This document shows, piece after piece, positions 1 through 7,066 of a DNA stretch of 48,037 nucleotides (position 1 is the stretch's first letter; each line of letters begins with the position of its first letter). Origin of the DNA: Clostridiales bacterium (GTDB lineage: Bacteria; Bacillota; Clostridia; Oscillospirales; Oscillospiraceae); contig JAAYBW010000208.1 in NCBI GenBank assembly GCA_012729975.1, forward strand, positions 1 to 48,037, read 5' to 3'. Both the position numbers and the translations under genes were made by a program. Below the pieces are notes generated by a model. The model made no database searches and had not been told where the DNA came from. It worked only from the letters and a program-made list of their open reading frames with translations.

Positions 1-17
1 AAATAGGATGAGGAAAT

Positions 18-905
18 ATGAATACAACACAGATACTCTGCTTTCTGGCAGCGGCTCGATGTCAGAGTTTCACAAAAGCTGCAAATGAACTCTATATATC
101 TCAGCCGGCGTTCAGCCGAAATATTGCTATGCTGGAAAAAGAGTGGGGAGTGGAGCTTTTCGATCGAAATAATAAGCGCACTAACACTCGTCTGACGGCT
201 GCAGGCAAGGCTATGTTTGACAGTATGACAAATCTCTCGGCACAATACAAAGCAGCGATACACAACTCTCAAAGCATCCAAAAGGGTGAAATAGGGGCTC
301 TGCGAATCGGATTTATAAGCGGCAACCGAATTGATGATCAGGCACTGGATGCCATTGACCGGTTTCAGGAAAAGTTTCCGGGAGTAGAATTGTTATGCAG
401 ACGCGGCAATCACAGCGAGCTGTTTCGATGGCTGTCGGAAAACGCAATTGATCTCGCATTTTGCCTTAAAATCGATGTTGAGGACAAGCAATGGATTGTT
501 TATGAAGCCCTCTATTCCGTTGAGTCCGTACTGATCCTGCCGGTTCGGCATCCTATTTTTAAAAAAGAAAATCCGAAACTGATAGATTTTGAGGACGACA
601 CCTTCTTGAACTTGTCGTCTGCGGAATCGCCGGCGATTAATACATTGCTGCTGCGCGAATGCGCGAAAGCCGGTTTTGTACCGAAAGTATTCGACGTTGC
701 GAATATATCCGAGCAAATTTTATACTTGGAAGCGGGGAAGGGTGTAGCGATCGGGAGTATTAATAACACAGCGGCCTTCAGTTCGAATATATCGATGCTT
801 CGTTTGCCGGATTTAAAGCCTCAGCAAATGGTGCTGGCGAGAAACCGCGATAATAAAAATCCGTGTATTCTTATGTTTCGATCTTGCTATGACCCTATAG
901 AATAA
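18..905 (+). CDS. LysR-family transcriptional regulator
   Basis: A 295-residue protein of typical LysR length. Residues 1-60 form the winged helix-turn-helix with the usual FTKAANELYISQPAFSR recognition pattern and the TAAG wing. Residues 90-290 are the two-lobed co-inducer domain. LysR proteins bind T-N11-A dyads and usually activate a neighbouring operon when a pathway metabolite binds. It lies directly upstream of the ferredoxin/flavoprotein/SDR/BKACE cluster and on the same strand, so the cluster is its probable target; a matching dyad sits just after its stop codon. The start ATG follows a GGATGAGGA ribosome site. The inducer is unknown; a phenolic or a ring-cleavage product is my inference. 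Confidence 0.93.
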   Translation: MNTTQILCFLAAARCQSFTKAANELYISQPAFSRNIAMLEKEWGVELFDRNNKRTNTRLTAAGKAMFDSMTNLSAQYKAAIHNSQSIQKGEIGALRIGFISGNRIDDQALDAIDRFQEKFPGVELLCRRGNHSELFRWLSENAIDLAFCLKIDVEDKQWIVYEALYSVESVLILPVRHPIFKKENPKLIDFEDDTFLNLSSAESPAINTLLLRECAKAGFVPKVFDVANISEQILYLEAGKGVAIGSINNTAAFSSNISMLRLPDLKPQQMVLARNRDNKNPCILMFRSCYDPIE

Positions 906-940
906 ATGTATTTTACATATTTAATAAAGAATGTTAGTAT
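906..940 (+). promoter_or_regulatory. Promoter with overlapping LysR-type dyad ahead of the ferredoxin gene
   Basis: A dyad ATGTA-TTT-TACAT (906-918) fits the LysR T-N11-A rule (T907, A919). It overlaps a candidate -35 TTTACA (912-917), which is 17 bases from a -10 TAGTAT (935-940). The position between lysR and the ferredoxin gene fits an activator or operator site for the catabolic cluster. Read by eye only. Confidence 0.5.
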
Positions 941-953
941 TAAGGCATGAATT

Positions 954-987
954 AACTCCTGCCAGCCGTTTCGGTTCGGCAGGAGTT
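954..987 (+). terminator. Stem-loop in the leader of the ferredoxin gene: terminator of lysR or attenuator
   Basis: Ten perfect pairs, AACTCCTGCC (954-963) with GGCAGGAGTT (978-987), and a 14-base loop that can form a small CCG/CGG inner helix. A weak T-rich tail (TTTCC) follows. It ends lysR transcription or, if the promoter at 912-940 is real, lies inside the 5' leader of the catabolic operon. Confidence 0.55.
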
Positions 988-1009
988 TCCATAATGAGGA
1001 GGTTTTAAT

Positions 1010-1255
1010 ATGATCGATACCAAGCACACCATCCTATACGATTCGGAAAAATGCATTGGCTGCAAGCTTTGCTACAAAGCATGCTTTGTTGATGTGATTC
1101 GTTGGGACGAGACAAAAAAGCAACCGGTGTTCCGTTATGTGGAGGACTGTGAGCATTGCTTTTCCTGTCAGGCCGTATGCCCTAAAGACTGCATAACGGT
1201 CATACCGGACTATAGCAGCGAGAGACTCCATCAAACTTTCGATTGCTACCGCTGA
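1010..1255 (+). CDS. 2[4Fe-4S] ferredoxin-type electron carrier
   Basis: An 81-residue protein with two complete CxxCxxCxxxC motifs (C15, C18, C21, C25 and C47, C50, C53, C57), as in bacterial 2[4Fe-4S] ferredoxins and the iron-sulfur (AprB-like) partners of AprA/fumarate-reductase-type flavoproteins. The second motif is followed by Pro as usual; the first lacks it. A GAGGAGG ribosome site precedes the ATG. The gene ends 14 bases before the flavoprotein start at 1270, so the two are almost certainly co-transcribed and probably form one redox unit: low-potential electrons enter through this protein and reach the FAD of the partner, or the reverse. Confidence 0.92.
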   Translation: MIDTKHTILYDSEKCIGCKLCYKACFVDVIRWDETKKQPVFRYVEDCEHCFSCQAVCPKDCITVIPDYSSERLHQTFDCYR

Positions 1256-1269
1256 ATTGGAGGATTAAG

Positions 1270-2955
1270 ATGAAATACGAAATTAAAGAGCTTCAAACTG
1301 ATGTGCTCGTTGTTGGCGGCGGAGTAGGAGGTTTGACTGCGGCCATATCGGTTAAAGAATGTGACCCCGACTTGTCCGTTACAATTATTGAAAAACAGAC
1401 AACCGGCTATGCGGGCAAAGCCAATAAGGGCGGCGGCGTTCTTCAGTATTTTGACTTGAGCCGGATGACTCCTGAAGAATTCGCGGAGTACCATGTACAT
1501 GCCATCGGTTGTTTCCTCGGTGATCAGGATCTGATGATTAAGTACGTGTCCATGAATAACCATATGTTTGACAAAATGGTTGAGTGGGGTGGGAAACTTC
1601 CCAAAAACGAAGACGGTTCCTATCGTGTTATGCCGACGGGGCCGATGACCGCGATGATAACGGTCGACTTAGACGTTACATTGCAGTTCCGTAGAACGGC
1701 AGAGAAGCTTGGCGTGAAGATTTTCGATAAAGTCACTATGTCGGACCTGCTGACTGACAAAGGCGCGGTTTCCGGAGCGACAGCCTATAGTATTTTAGAC
1801 GGTACTTTTTATGTTATCTCAGCAAAGACCGTGATACTTGCAACGGGCAGTCAGAACTATCGCATAGGTTCAATGTGGGGCAGCGGCAGAGGCGACGGCA
1901 TAGCGGCTGCATACCGTTCGGGAGCGCAGATGCGGAATGCCGAGTTCGGTAACTTCGCACAGCTGGTGAAAATCAGAAGCCACAACGAGGTCGTCTTCGG
2001 CGAGAACTTCATGCACAACAGGCTGAACGAAAACGTCACGCAGAATTTCAGAAAAGAGCGTGAGCCGGATATCAGCAGTACTGCTATCAGAGAATGGTAT
2101 GTGCAGATGTGCGAAGGCAACGGTCCGATTCATCTTGATTACGGATCACAGGCCTGGGGCGGCGGCGAAAGAGGCGGCCATGGCGGAGGAAATGCTAAAC
2201 CTTCATATGGTGAAAAGTTCCGTATGCTGAACATGAAGGCCGCGATGAACATCGATACCGATCTTGAAGTATGTCCTTTGTTCCTCGGAGAACAGTCGCC
2301 GGTTAAGGTCGGACATGACATGCAGACCTCTATTTCAGGACTATTTGCTATCGGCGATGCCAGCTACTGCGGATCAACAGCACCGGGCGCCGTACCCGCT
2401 CCTCCGGGAAGAAACAGAGGCTCCGGTATCCTCAACGCAGTGTTTTCCGGTATCATGTGTGCGGAGGGTGCCGCGAAAAACGCAAAAACAGCTGCGCCGC
2501 GAGTTGATAAGAGTCAGGTTGAAGTGTCTTTGCAGCGGACATACGCTCCGTTAGAGCGCAAAGACGGCTGCACGGCCAAAGATGTGATTCGCATCATTCA
2601 GAGCGCTGTCGGACCTATGGAGCAGTCGGTTTATATGCGGGCAGATCGTATAGCGAAAGCGCTTGATCTGGTCCTGCAGGCAAAAGAACTCGCAAAAACT
2701 ATGAAAGCTGTTGATTTCCACGATCTTCTCGCCTGTCATGAGGCAGAGGCCATGGTCCTTTCAGCTGAAATGCAGTTCAGGGCGGCTGAAATGCGTAAAG
2801 AGTCCAGAGGTTGGTTCCTGCGTGAGGATTACCCGGAGATGGACAATGACAACTGGCTTAAGTGGATCATAGTGAAAAACGAGAACGGACAGATGACATT
2901 TAGCACTGAAGATGTACCGTATGAAAAATGGGCAGTCAAGCCACAGGGAAAGTAA
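1270..2955 (+). CDS. FAD-dependent oxidoreductase, AprA/fumarate-reductase-like flavoprotein subunit
   Basis: A 561-residue soluble flavoprotein. The FAD-binding Rossmann motif VVGGGVGGLTAA lies at residues 14-25, a GGG segment for FAD contact at 54-56, ATGSQ near 191-195, and the late FAD motif FAIGD at 359-363. It belongs to the fumarate reductase/succinate dehydrogenase/adenylylsulfate reductase superfamily; the glycine-rich stretch around 297-307 is unusual. It has no Tat or Sec signal, so it acts in the cytoplasm with the ferredoxin encoded just upstream. I chose ATG 1270 because TGGAGG lies correctly before it; an in-frame upstream start at 1243 would overlap the ferredoxin gene. Its substrate is not evident. 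In this cluster it may reduce a phenolic ring or an enone, or move electrons for a ring reductase. Confidence 0.85.
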   Translation: MKYEIKELQTDVLVVGGGVGGLTAAISVKECDPDLSVTIIEKQTTGYAGKANKGGGVLQYFDLSRMTPEEFAEYHVHAIGCFLGDQDLMIKYVSMNNHMFDKMVEWGGKLPKNEDGSYRVMPTGPMTAMITVDLDVTLQFRRTAEKLGVKIFDKVTMSDLLTDKGAVSGATAYSILDGTFYVISAKTVILATGSQNYRIGSMWGSGRGDGIAAAYRSGAQMRNAEFGNFAQLVKIRSHNEVVFGENFMHNRLNENVTQNFRKEREPDISSTAIREWYVQMCEGNGPIHLDYGSQAWGGGERGGHGGGNAKPSYGEKFRMLNMKAAMNIDTDLEVCPLFLGEQSPVKVGHDMQTSISGLFAIGDASYCGSTAPGAVPAPPGRNRGSGILNAVFSGIMCAEGAAKNAKTAAPRVDKSQVEVSLQRTYAPLERKDGCTAKDVIRIIQSAVGPMEQSVYMRADRIAKALDLVLQAKELAKTMKAVDFHDLLACHEAEAMVLSAEMQFRAAEMRKESRGWFLREDYPEMDNDNWLKWIIVKNENGQMTFSTEDVPYEKWAVKPQGK

Positions 2956-3022
2956 ACCGGCAATTTACAAATCTCGCGACACAGCTCCCGTAATTCAATC
3001 CCTAATAAAATGAAAATTATAG

Positions 3023-3051
3023 TTTATTTTCGGTAGATCTGGTGGTATAAT
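3023..3051 (+). promoter_or_regulatory. Promoter for the SDR-dehydrogenase-cyclase-BKACE operon
   Basis: TTTATT (3023-3028), a 17-base spacer and a perfect TATAAT (3046-3051). It lies in the 225-base gap after the flavoprotein gene and would give a leader of about 120 bases. Confidence 0.55.
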
Positions 3052-3085
3052 TAAGCATAATAACACGGCAGCAAACAACGGTTCG

Positions 3086-3148
3086 ATGCCGCGGATGAAT
3101 ATACATTTTCCTGAGAAAAACGGAGTATCGTATATAAAACCGCGGCAT
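3086..3148 (+). other. Long stem-loop in the 5' leader of the first SDR gene
   Basis: A nine-base perfect inverted repeat ATGCCGCGG (3086-3094) / CCGCGGCAT (3140-3148). GTTC (3081-3084) and GAAC (3151-3154) can extend it across a small internal loop. The right arm ends about 30 bases before the start codon, so it could affect translation or mRNA stability. A function is not shown. Confidence 0.45.
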
Positions 3149-3180
3149 TTGAACATGTCTGAAAGAGAGGCATATGTAAT

Positions 3181-3963
3181 ATGGTAAGCAGAGAATTCGT
3201 CGAAAACTTGTTTTCAATTAAAGGCAAAACAGCGATAGTGACCGGCGCAACCGGGGCACTCGGTAGTGCGGTCGCGGCCGGATATGCTCTGGCCGGAGCA
3301 AAAGTAGTCCTGACAGCAAGAAATGAAGCGAAGCTAAAGCAGATCGAAAGTGATTTAATTGAAGCCGGATGTGATTGTTCACATATAGCCGGTGACCCGG
3401 GCGATGAGAACGATGTTCGGAAAATAGTCGCATATTCTGTGCAAAAATACGGAGAAGTAAATATTCTGTGCGCCTGCCACGGATTCAACGCCGCTAAATC
3501 CGTTTTGGATCAGTCGGTTGAGGATTGGGAAAAAATCATGGACGCAAACGCGAAAAGTGTTTATATACTGTCAAAATGTGTCGCGGAGCAAATGGTAGCT
3601 CAGGGGAAGGGCGGAAAAATTGTTATTACCTCCTCTGCGCGCAGCAAGCGCGGCATGAAAGCCTACACCGGGTACTCTTCGTCTAAGGGTGCTGTAGACC
3701 TTATGGTTCAGTCGCTCGGATGTGATCTCGGCGAGCATAATATTCAGGTCAACAGCTTCAATCCTACGGTATTTCGTTCAGATCTCACTGAGTGGATGTT
3801 CCATGACGACAACGTGTACCAGAACTTCCTGAAACGGCTTCCCATCGGGCGTCTCGGCGAACCGGCCGATTTTATCGGTATGGCGATTTTCCTCGCTTCA
3901 CAGGCATCCGATTTCTTTACATCCTCTAACTACGCAGCGGATGGCGGCTATTGGGGAAACTGA
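3181..3963 (+). CDS. SDR-family NAD(P)H reductase, candidate phloroglucinol (ring) reductase
   Basis: A 260-residue classical short-chain dehydrogenase/reductase. The cofactor motif TGATGALG is at residues 21-28, catalytic Ser at 151/152 and YSSSK at 165-169. The usual NNAG is replaced by CACHG at 97-101. The family includes phloroglucinol reductase and the related polyhydroxynaphthalene reductases, which reduce polyphenol rings in their keto form. The gene heads a unit in which the next gene starts one base after its stop, followed by the cyclase-family hydrolase and BKACE genes. That context makes it the best candidate for reduction of phloroglucinol to dihydrophloroglucinol; the substrate is inference. 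A GAGAGG ribosome site lies 10 bases before the ATG. Confidence 0.85.
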   Translation: MVSREFVENLFSIKGKTAIVTGATGALGSAVAAGYALAGAKVVLTARNEAKLKQIESDLIEAGCDCSHIAGDPGDENDVRKIVAYSVQKYGEVNILCACHGFNAAKSVLDQSVEDWEKIMDANAKSVYILSKCVAEQMVAQGKGGKIVITSSARSKRGMKAYTGYSSSKGAVDLMVQSLGCDLGEHNIQVNSFNPTVFRSDLTEWMFHDDNVYQNFLKRLPIGRLGEPADFIGMAIFLASQASDFFTSSNYAADGGYWGN

Positions 3964-3964
3964 T

Positions 3965-4903
3965 ATGAAAGAGATAAAGAATGTGGTTGTCGTCGGAGCG
4001 GGCATGATGGGCAACGCACTGGCCCAGGTGTTTGCCGCCGACCCAAGCCTTAACGTCGTTCTCAAGACGCGTGCACTGAAAGAGGACCGTTACGAACCGA
4101 TTATCAACAATCTCGATATTATGATTGCCCGCGGAGCAGCTACGGAAGCAGAGAAAAAGTTGATTCTCGAGCGAATCAATTTCGTTACCGATAATGCCGA
4201 AGCATATACGGACGCCGATTTTATTATCGAGTGTTATCCCGAGGTCATGGAGGACAAGCAGAATCTGTTTGTCGAAATTGAAAAATATTGCCGTGACGAT
4301 TGTATACTTGCAACAAACACATCTGTGATGAGCCCGACGGAGATATCTTCAAAATGCAGGTGTCGTGACCGCGTCGTAGGTGCGCACTTCTGGAATCCCG
4401 GTCATCTGATTCCTCTGGTCGAAGTTGTTAAATCCAATTACACCTCTGAAGAGGTTATGCAGGCGACAATGAACCTTCTCACGAAGGTAGGCAAGAAGCC
4501 CATCTACTGCAAGAAGGATGTTCCGGGTTTTGTGGCTAATCGTCTTCAGCATGCATTATGGCGTGAAGCGTTCTACATGGTGGAAAACGGTATCGCCGAT
4601 CCGGAGACAGTAGATGACGCGTGCAAATACGGACCGGGGCTTCGCTGGCCGGTTATGGGTCCCATGGAGAACTCTGATCTTGTGGGAATCCAGCTAAGCT
4701 ACAATATCCACAACTATATCCTAAGGTATCTTGCAGATAACCATGAGCCGTCAAAGTGCCTGAAGGAGATGCTGGACCGTGGGGATCTCGGATTTAAAAC
4801 GGGCAAGGGCTGGCAGGAGTGGACCGCGGAGGAGATGCAGGCGTCCAGCAACGGTCTGAAGGAATACCTCATCGATTATGCCGCAAAGCAAAAGAAATCG
4901 TAA
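3965..4903 (+). CDS. 3-hydroxyacyl-CoA-dehydrogenase-type NAD enzyme, candidate 3-hydroxy-5-oxohexanoate dehydrogenase
   Basis: A 312-residue protein with an N-terminal NAD-binding GAGMMG (11-16), a catalytic His in GAHFWNP (H141 with N144, and E153 as the likely dyad partner), and the C-terminal helical domain beginning at GFVANR (188-193). The HFWNPGHLIPLVEVV segment is close to the lambda-crystallin/L-gulonate and carnitine dehydrogenase branch, whose members oxidise free 3-hydroxy acids rather than CoA esters. In the phloroglucinol pathway this family oxidises (S)-3-hydroxy-5-oxohexanoate to 3,5-dioxohexanoate. I chose ATG 3965, one base after the stop of the SDR gene; an in-frame upstream start at 3941 would overlap that gene. 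The substrate is inferred from context. Confidence 0.85.
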   Translation: MKEIKNVVVVGAGMMGNALAQVFAADPSLNVVLKTRALKEDRYEPIINNLDIMIARGAATEAEKKLILERINFVTDNAEAYTDADFIIECYPEVMEDKQNLFVEIEKYCRDDCILATNTSVMSPTEISSKCRCRDRVVGAHFWNPGHLIPLVEVVKSNYTSEEVMQATMNLLTKVGKKPIYCKKDVPGFVANRLQHALWREAFYMVENGIADPETVDDACKYGPGLRWPVMGPMENSDLVGIQLSYNIHNYILRYLADNHEPSKCLKEMLDRGDLGFKTGKGWQEWTAEEMQASSNGLKEYLIDYAAKQKKS

Positions 4904-4927
4904 AAATTTGTTCTGGAGGAAAATGTT

Positions 4928-5866
4928 ATGGGTAAAAAAGTCTTTGTAGATCTGTCACATCCGTTCAGTGCTGAAATTCCGCGCTGGCCGTATTTCGACA
5001 AGCCGGTGATTGACAACACACACACAATGGCGAAAGGCGGCGTTCTGACGCAGAAGATTACCTGCACGATGCACACGGGCACCCATGCCGACGCACCGCG
5101 CCATGTTATGGAGCGCGAATTCGACGGCAGGAGAGCACGCTATACCCACGAGATGCCGGTGGACGCTTATACCGGCGACGCTGTTTGCCTTCCCATCGAG
5201 ATAGAGCGCTGGGGACTAATCCTGCCTAAACATCTTGAGGCCGCCTGCGAGAAGGTCGGTATCAAGCCCAGCGAACTGGAAGGCATGGTTATCTGCCTGG
5301 ATACCGGTATGCACCGTCTGTTCGATGATTCCAAAGAATACTACCATTATGCCTGCGGAACCGGTGTAGAAGCCGGCAAATGGTTTGTTAAACACAAGGT
5401 TAAATGCGTCGCGATGGACAGCCAGGCACTGGATCATCCGCTGCACACTGCCATGGGCAACAACGGTATGACGCGGATGAATCTGCTGGGTGCATCGGGC
5501 CGTCCGATCACAGAAGAGTATATAGAACAGTTCGGCGAAGAAGCTTATGCGGAATTTGACAAGGAACTGTATATAAAGATTCACGGCAAGGAAGCATACG
5601 ACAAGAAGTTCGGAGATTTGGAAGCCATAGGCTGCTGGGGAACCTGGGAGCCCTGCCATAAGCAAATGCTCGGACATGGTATCGTAGGCGTAGAAAACCT
5701 GGGTGGCGATCTGGACAAGGTTTCGGGTAAACGCTTCCGCTTCTACTGCTTCCCGCTTCGTTGGTACCTGGGTGACGGTTCTATGGTCCGGTGCGTGGCG
5801 GAGATCGACGAGGACGACCTGAACGATGTGCCTGACCGGACATACACATACGGAGGCAACATCTAG
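4928..5866 (+). CDS. Cyclase-family (PF04199) metal hydrolase, candidate dihydrophloroglucinol cyclohydrolase
   Basis: A 312-residue protein. The metal-binding signature HTGTHADAPRH (residues 49-59, the HxGTHxDxPxH motif of kynurenine formamidase and related hydrolases) is complete. A second conserved stretch, MDSQALDHPLH (163-173), supplies further active-site residues. The family hydrolyses C-N or C-C bonds next to carbonyls; one branch opens cyclic 1,3-diketones, including dihydrophloroglucinol to 3-hydroxy-5-oxohexanoate. That reaction fits exactly between the reductase upstream and the hydroxy-acid dehydrogenase gene. TGGAGG precedes the ATG by 8 bases. At over 300 residues it is longer than the roughly 200-residue formamidases, consistent with a different substrate. 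The exact ring substrate remains inferred. Confidence 0.86.
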   Translation: MGKKVFVDLSHPFSAEIPRWPYFDKPVIDNTHTMAKGGVLTQKITCTMHTGTHADAPRHVMEREFDGRRARYTHEMPVDAYTGDAVCLPIEIERWGLILPKHLEAACEKVGIKPSELEGMVICLDTGMHRLFDDSKEYYHYACGTGVEAGKWFVKHKVKCVAMDSQALDHPLHTAMGNNGMTRMNLLGASGRPITEEYIEQFGEEAYAEFDKELYIKIHGKEAYDKKFGDLEAIGCWGTWEPCHKQMLGHGIVGVENLGGDLDKVSGKRFRFYCFPLRWYLGDGSMVRCVAEIDEDDLNDVPDRTYTYGGNI

Positions 5867-5881
5867 TTAACTGTAATTAAG

Positions 5882-5922
5882 CCATACATGCTCTGATGCT
5901 TTAAGCGGAGGAGCATGTATGG
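5882..5922 (+). other. Stem-loop between the cyclase and BKACE genes
   Basis: Twelve perfect pairs, CCATACATGCTC (5882-5893) with GAGCATGTATGG (5911-5922), and a 17-base loop. Flanking ATTAAG/CTTTAAT can lengthen the helix. No U-run follows, so it may be an mRNA-processing or stabilising element rather than a full terminator. Confidence 0.55.
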
Positions 5923-5958
5923 ACTTTAATAGTTTATGAATAAAAGAGGAGAAACAAT

Positions 5959-6816
5959 ATGGCGGACCTGAAAAATAAGAGAATTATCACCGTCGCCACG
6001 ACAGGCGCGTGGCCTACGAAAGATAATACTCCGAACGTACCCATCGAGCCTTATGAGATAGCAGAAGAAATCTACAACTGCTGGAAAGACGGCGCAGCGG
6101 TCGCACACATCCATTGCCGTAACGACGAAGGAAAAGCGGCGATGGTATTTGAGAAATTTGAGGAGACAGTCAGGCTGATCCGTGCCAAGAAGGACTGCGA
6201 CATCATTCTCAACATCACCACCTCCGGCGGAATCAACCTTAAGGAGGAGGACAGACTGCGCCCCTTCTACGAGCTTAAGCCGGAGATGTGTTCTTATGAC
6301 TGCGGCACGATGAACTGGCAGCATAACGGCGTATTTGAGAACAACCCGCAGTTTCTTGAAAAGCTTGGCCTGATGTGCCAGGAAGCGGGAGTCAAGCCGG
6401 AGATCGAAGTGTTCGATCCGGGCATGATTTACAATGCCGGCTACTACATTAAAAAAGGCATCCTGAAGACTCCCTGCCACTTCCAGTTCTGCATGGGCGT
6501 TGCCGGCGGTATAGCGGCTACAACAAAGAATCTGGTGTTCATGAAGGACACAATGGACGCTGTCGCACCGGGATCTACCTGGTCGGCTTTCGGTGTAGGC
6601 GCCGGCGCCATGGAAATGCTTTATGCCGCTGTTGCAATGGGCGGAAACATCCGCGTGGGTATGGAGGACAACGTGCTCTATAAGAAAGGGCAGATTGCGG
6701 ATAGCAACATGCAGTTTGTTCAGCGCGCCAAGCGGATCATAGAAGAGTTCGGGCTGGAGGTTGCAACTCCTGCTGAGGCACGTCAGATTCTCGGACTAAA
6801 GCCGCGCGAAGCTTAA
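5959..6816 (+). CDS. BKACE-family (DUF849) beta-keto acid cleavage enzyme, candidate triacetate acetoacetate-lyase
   Basis: A 285-residue TIM-barrel protein of the beta-keto acid cleavage enzyme family. Zinc ligands are visible: HIHCR (H50, H52) and the Glu of VGMEDN (E236). The substrate-handling segment ITTSGG (86-91) is also present. These enzymes condense a beta-keto acid with acetyl-CoA and release acetoacetate plus a new CoA ester; characterised members act on 3-keto-5-aminohexanoate, dehydrocarnitine and 3,5-dioxohexanoate (triacetate). Following a cyclase and a 3-hydroxy-acid dehydrogenase, triacetate cleavage to acetoacetate and acetoacetyl-CoA is the most coherent assignment, though by context. 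An AGAGGAG ribosome site precedes the ATG. No thiolase or CoA-transferase is in the window, so later steps must be encoded elsewhere. Confidence 0.9.
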   Translation: MADLKNKRIITVATTGAWPTKDNTPNVPIEPYEIAEEIYNCWKDGAAVAHIHCRNDEGKAAMVFEKFEETVRLIRAKKDCDIILNITTSGGINLKEEDRLRPFYELKPEMCSYDCGTMNWQHNGVFENNPQFLEKLGLMCQEAGVKPEIEVFDPGMIYNAGYYIKKGILKTPCHFQFCMGVAGGIAATTKNLVFMKDTMDAVAPGSTWSAFGVGAGAMEMLYAAVAMGGNIRVGMEDNVLYKKGQIADSNMQFVQRAKRIIEEFGLEVATPAEARQILGLKPREA

Positions 6817-6875
6817 AGCGATTGGGAAAAACCCCGGAATACACCAATAAACAATAGTTTTAGTAAAGATGTTGA

Positions 6876-6911
6876 AAGGTCCGGCTGCCCGCATAACAGG
6901 TGGTCGGACTT
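6876..6911 (+). terminator. Probable terminator after the BKACE gene
   Basis: AAGGTCCG (6876-6883) can pair with CGGACTT (6905-6911) with one bulged base, and an inner GCC/GGT helix is possible. CTTCATTCGTGTTT follows. It lies 60 bases after the BKACE stop, separating this operon from the second SDR gene. Confidence 0.4.
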
Positions 6912-6957
6912 CTTCATTCGTGTTTAGGTTTATATCACAAAGACCGGTGTAATACCA

Positions 6958-6969
6958 TATTCCGGAATA
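6958..6969. promoter_or_regulatory. Perfect 12-base palindrome, possible operator
   Basis: TATTCCGGAATA is self-complementary and lies 8 bases upstream of the -35 box of the promoter for the second SDR. The position fits an activator site; no regulator is assigned. Confidence 0.35.
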
Positions 6970-6977
6970 ATTCTCTC

Positions 6978-7006
6978 TTGATTATCTCATTGATTTAGCT
7001 TATGAT
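6978..7006 (+). promoter_or_regulatory. Promoter of the second SDR gene
   Basis: TTGATT (6978-6983), 17-base spacer, TATGAT (7001-7006): a good sigma-A type match about 60 bases before the start codon. The rest of the 250-base gap 6817-7066 holds only the hairpin and the palindrome listed separately. Confidence 0.6.
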
Positions 7007-7066
7007 AAAATAAATGAAAAGATCCGGTTTGTACAAAACATGCTAAGTGCGGGATGGAGGATATAT

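Noticed and set aside
1243..1269. Upstream start adding nine residues to the flavoprotein
   Set aside because: It lies inside the ferredoxin gene and has no ribosome site; ATG 1270 does.
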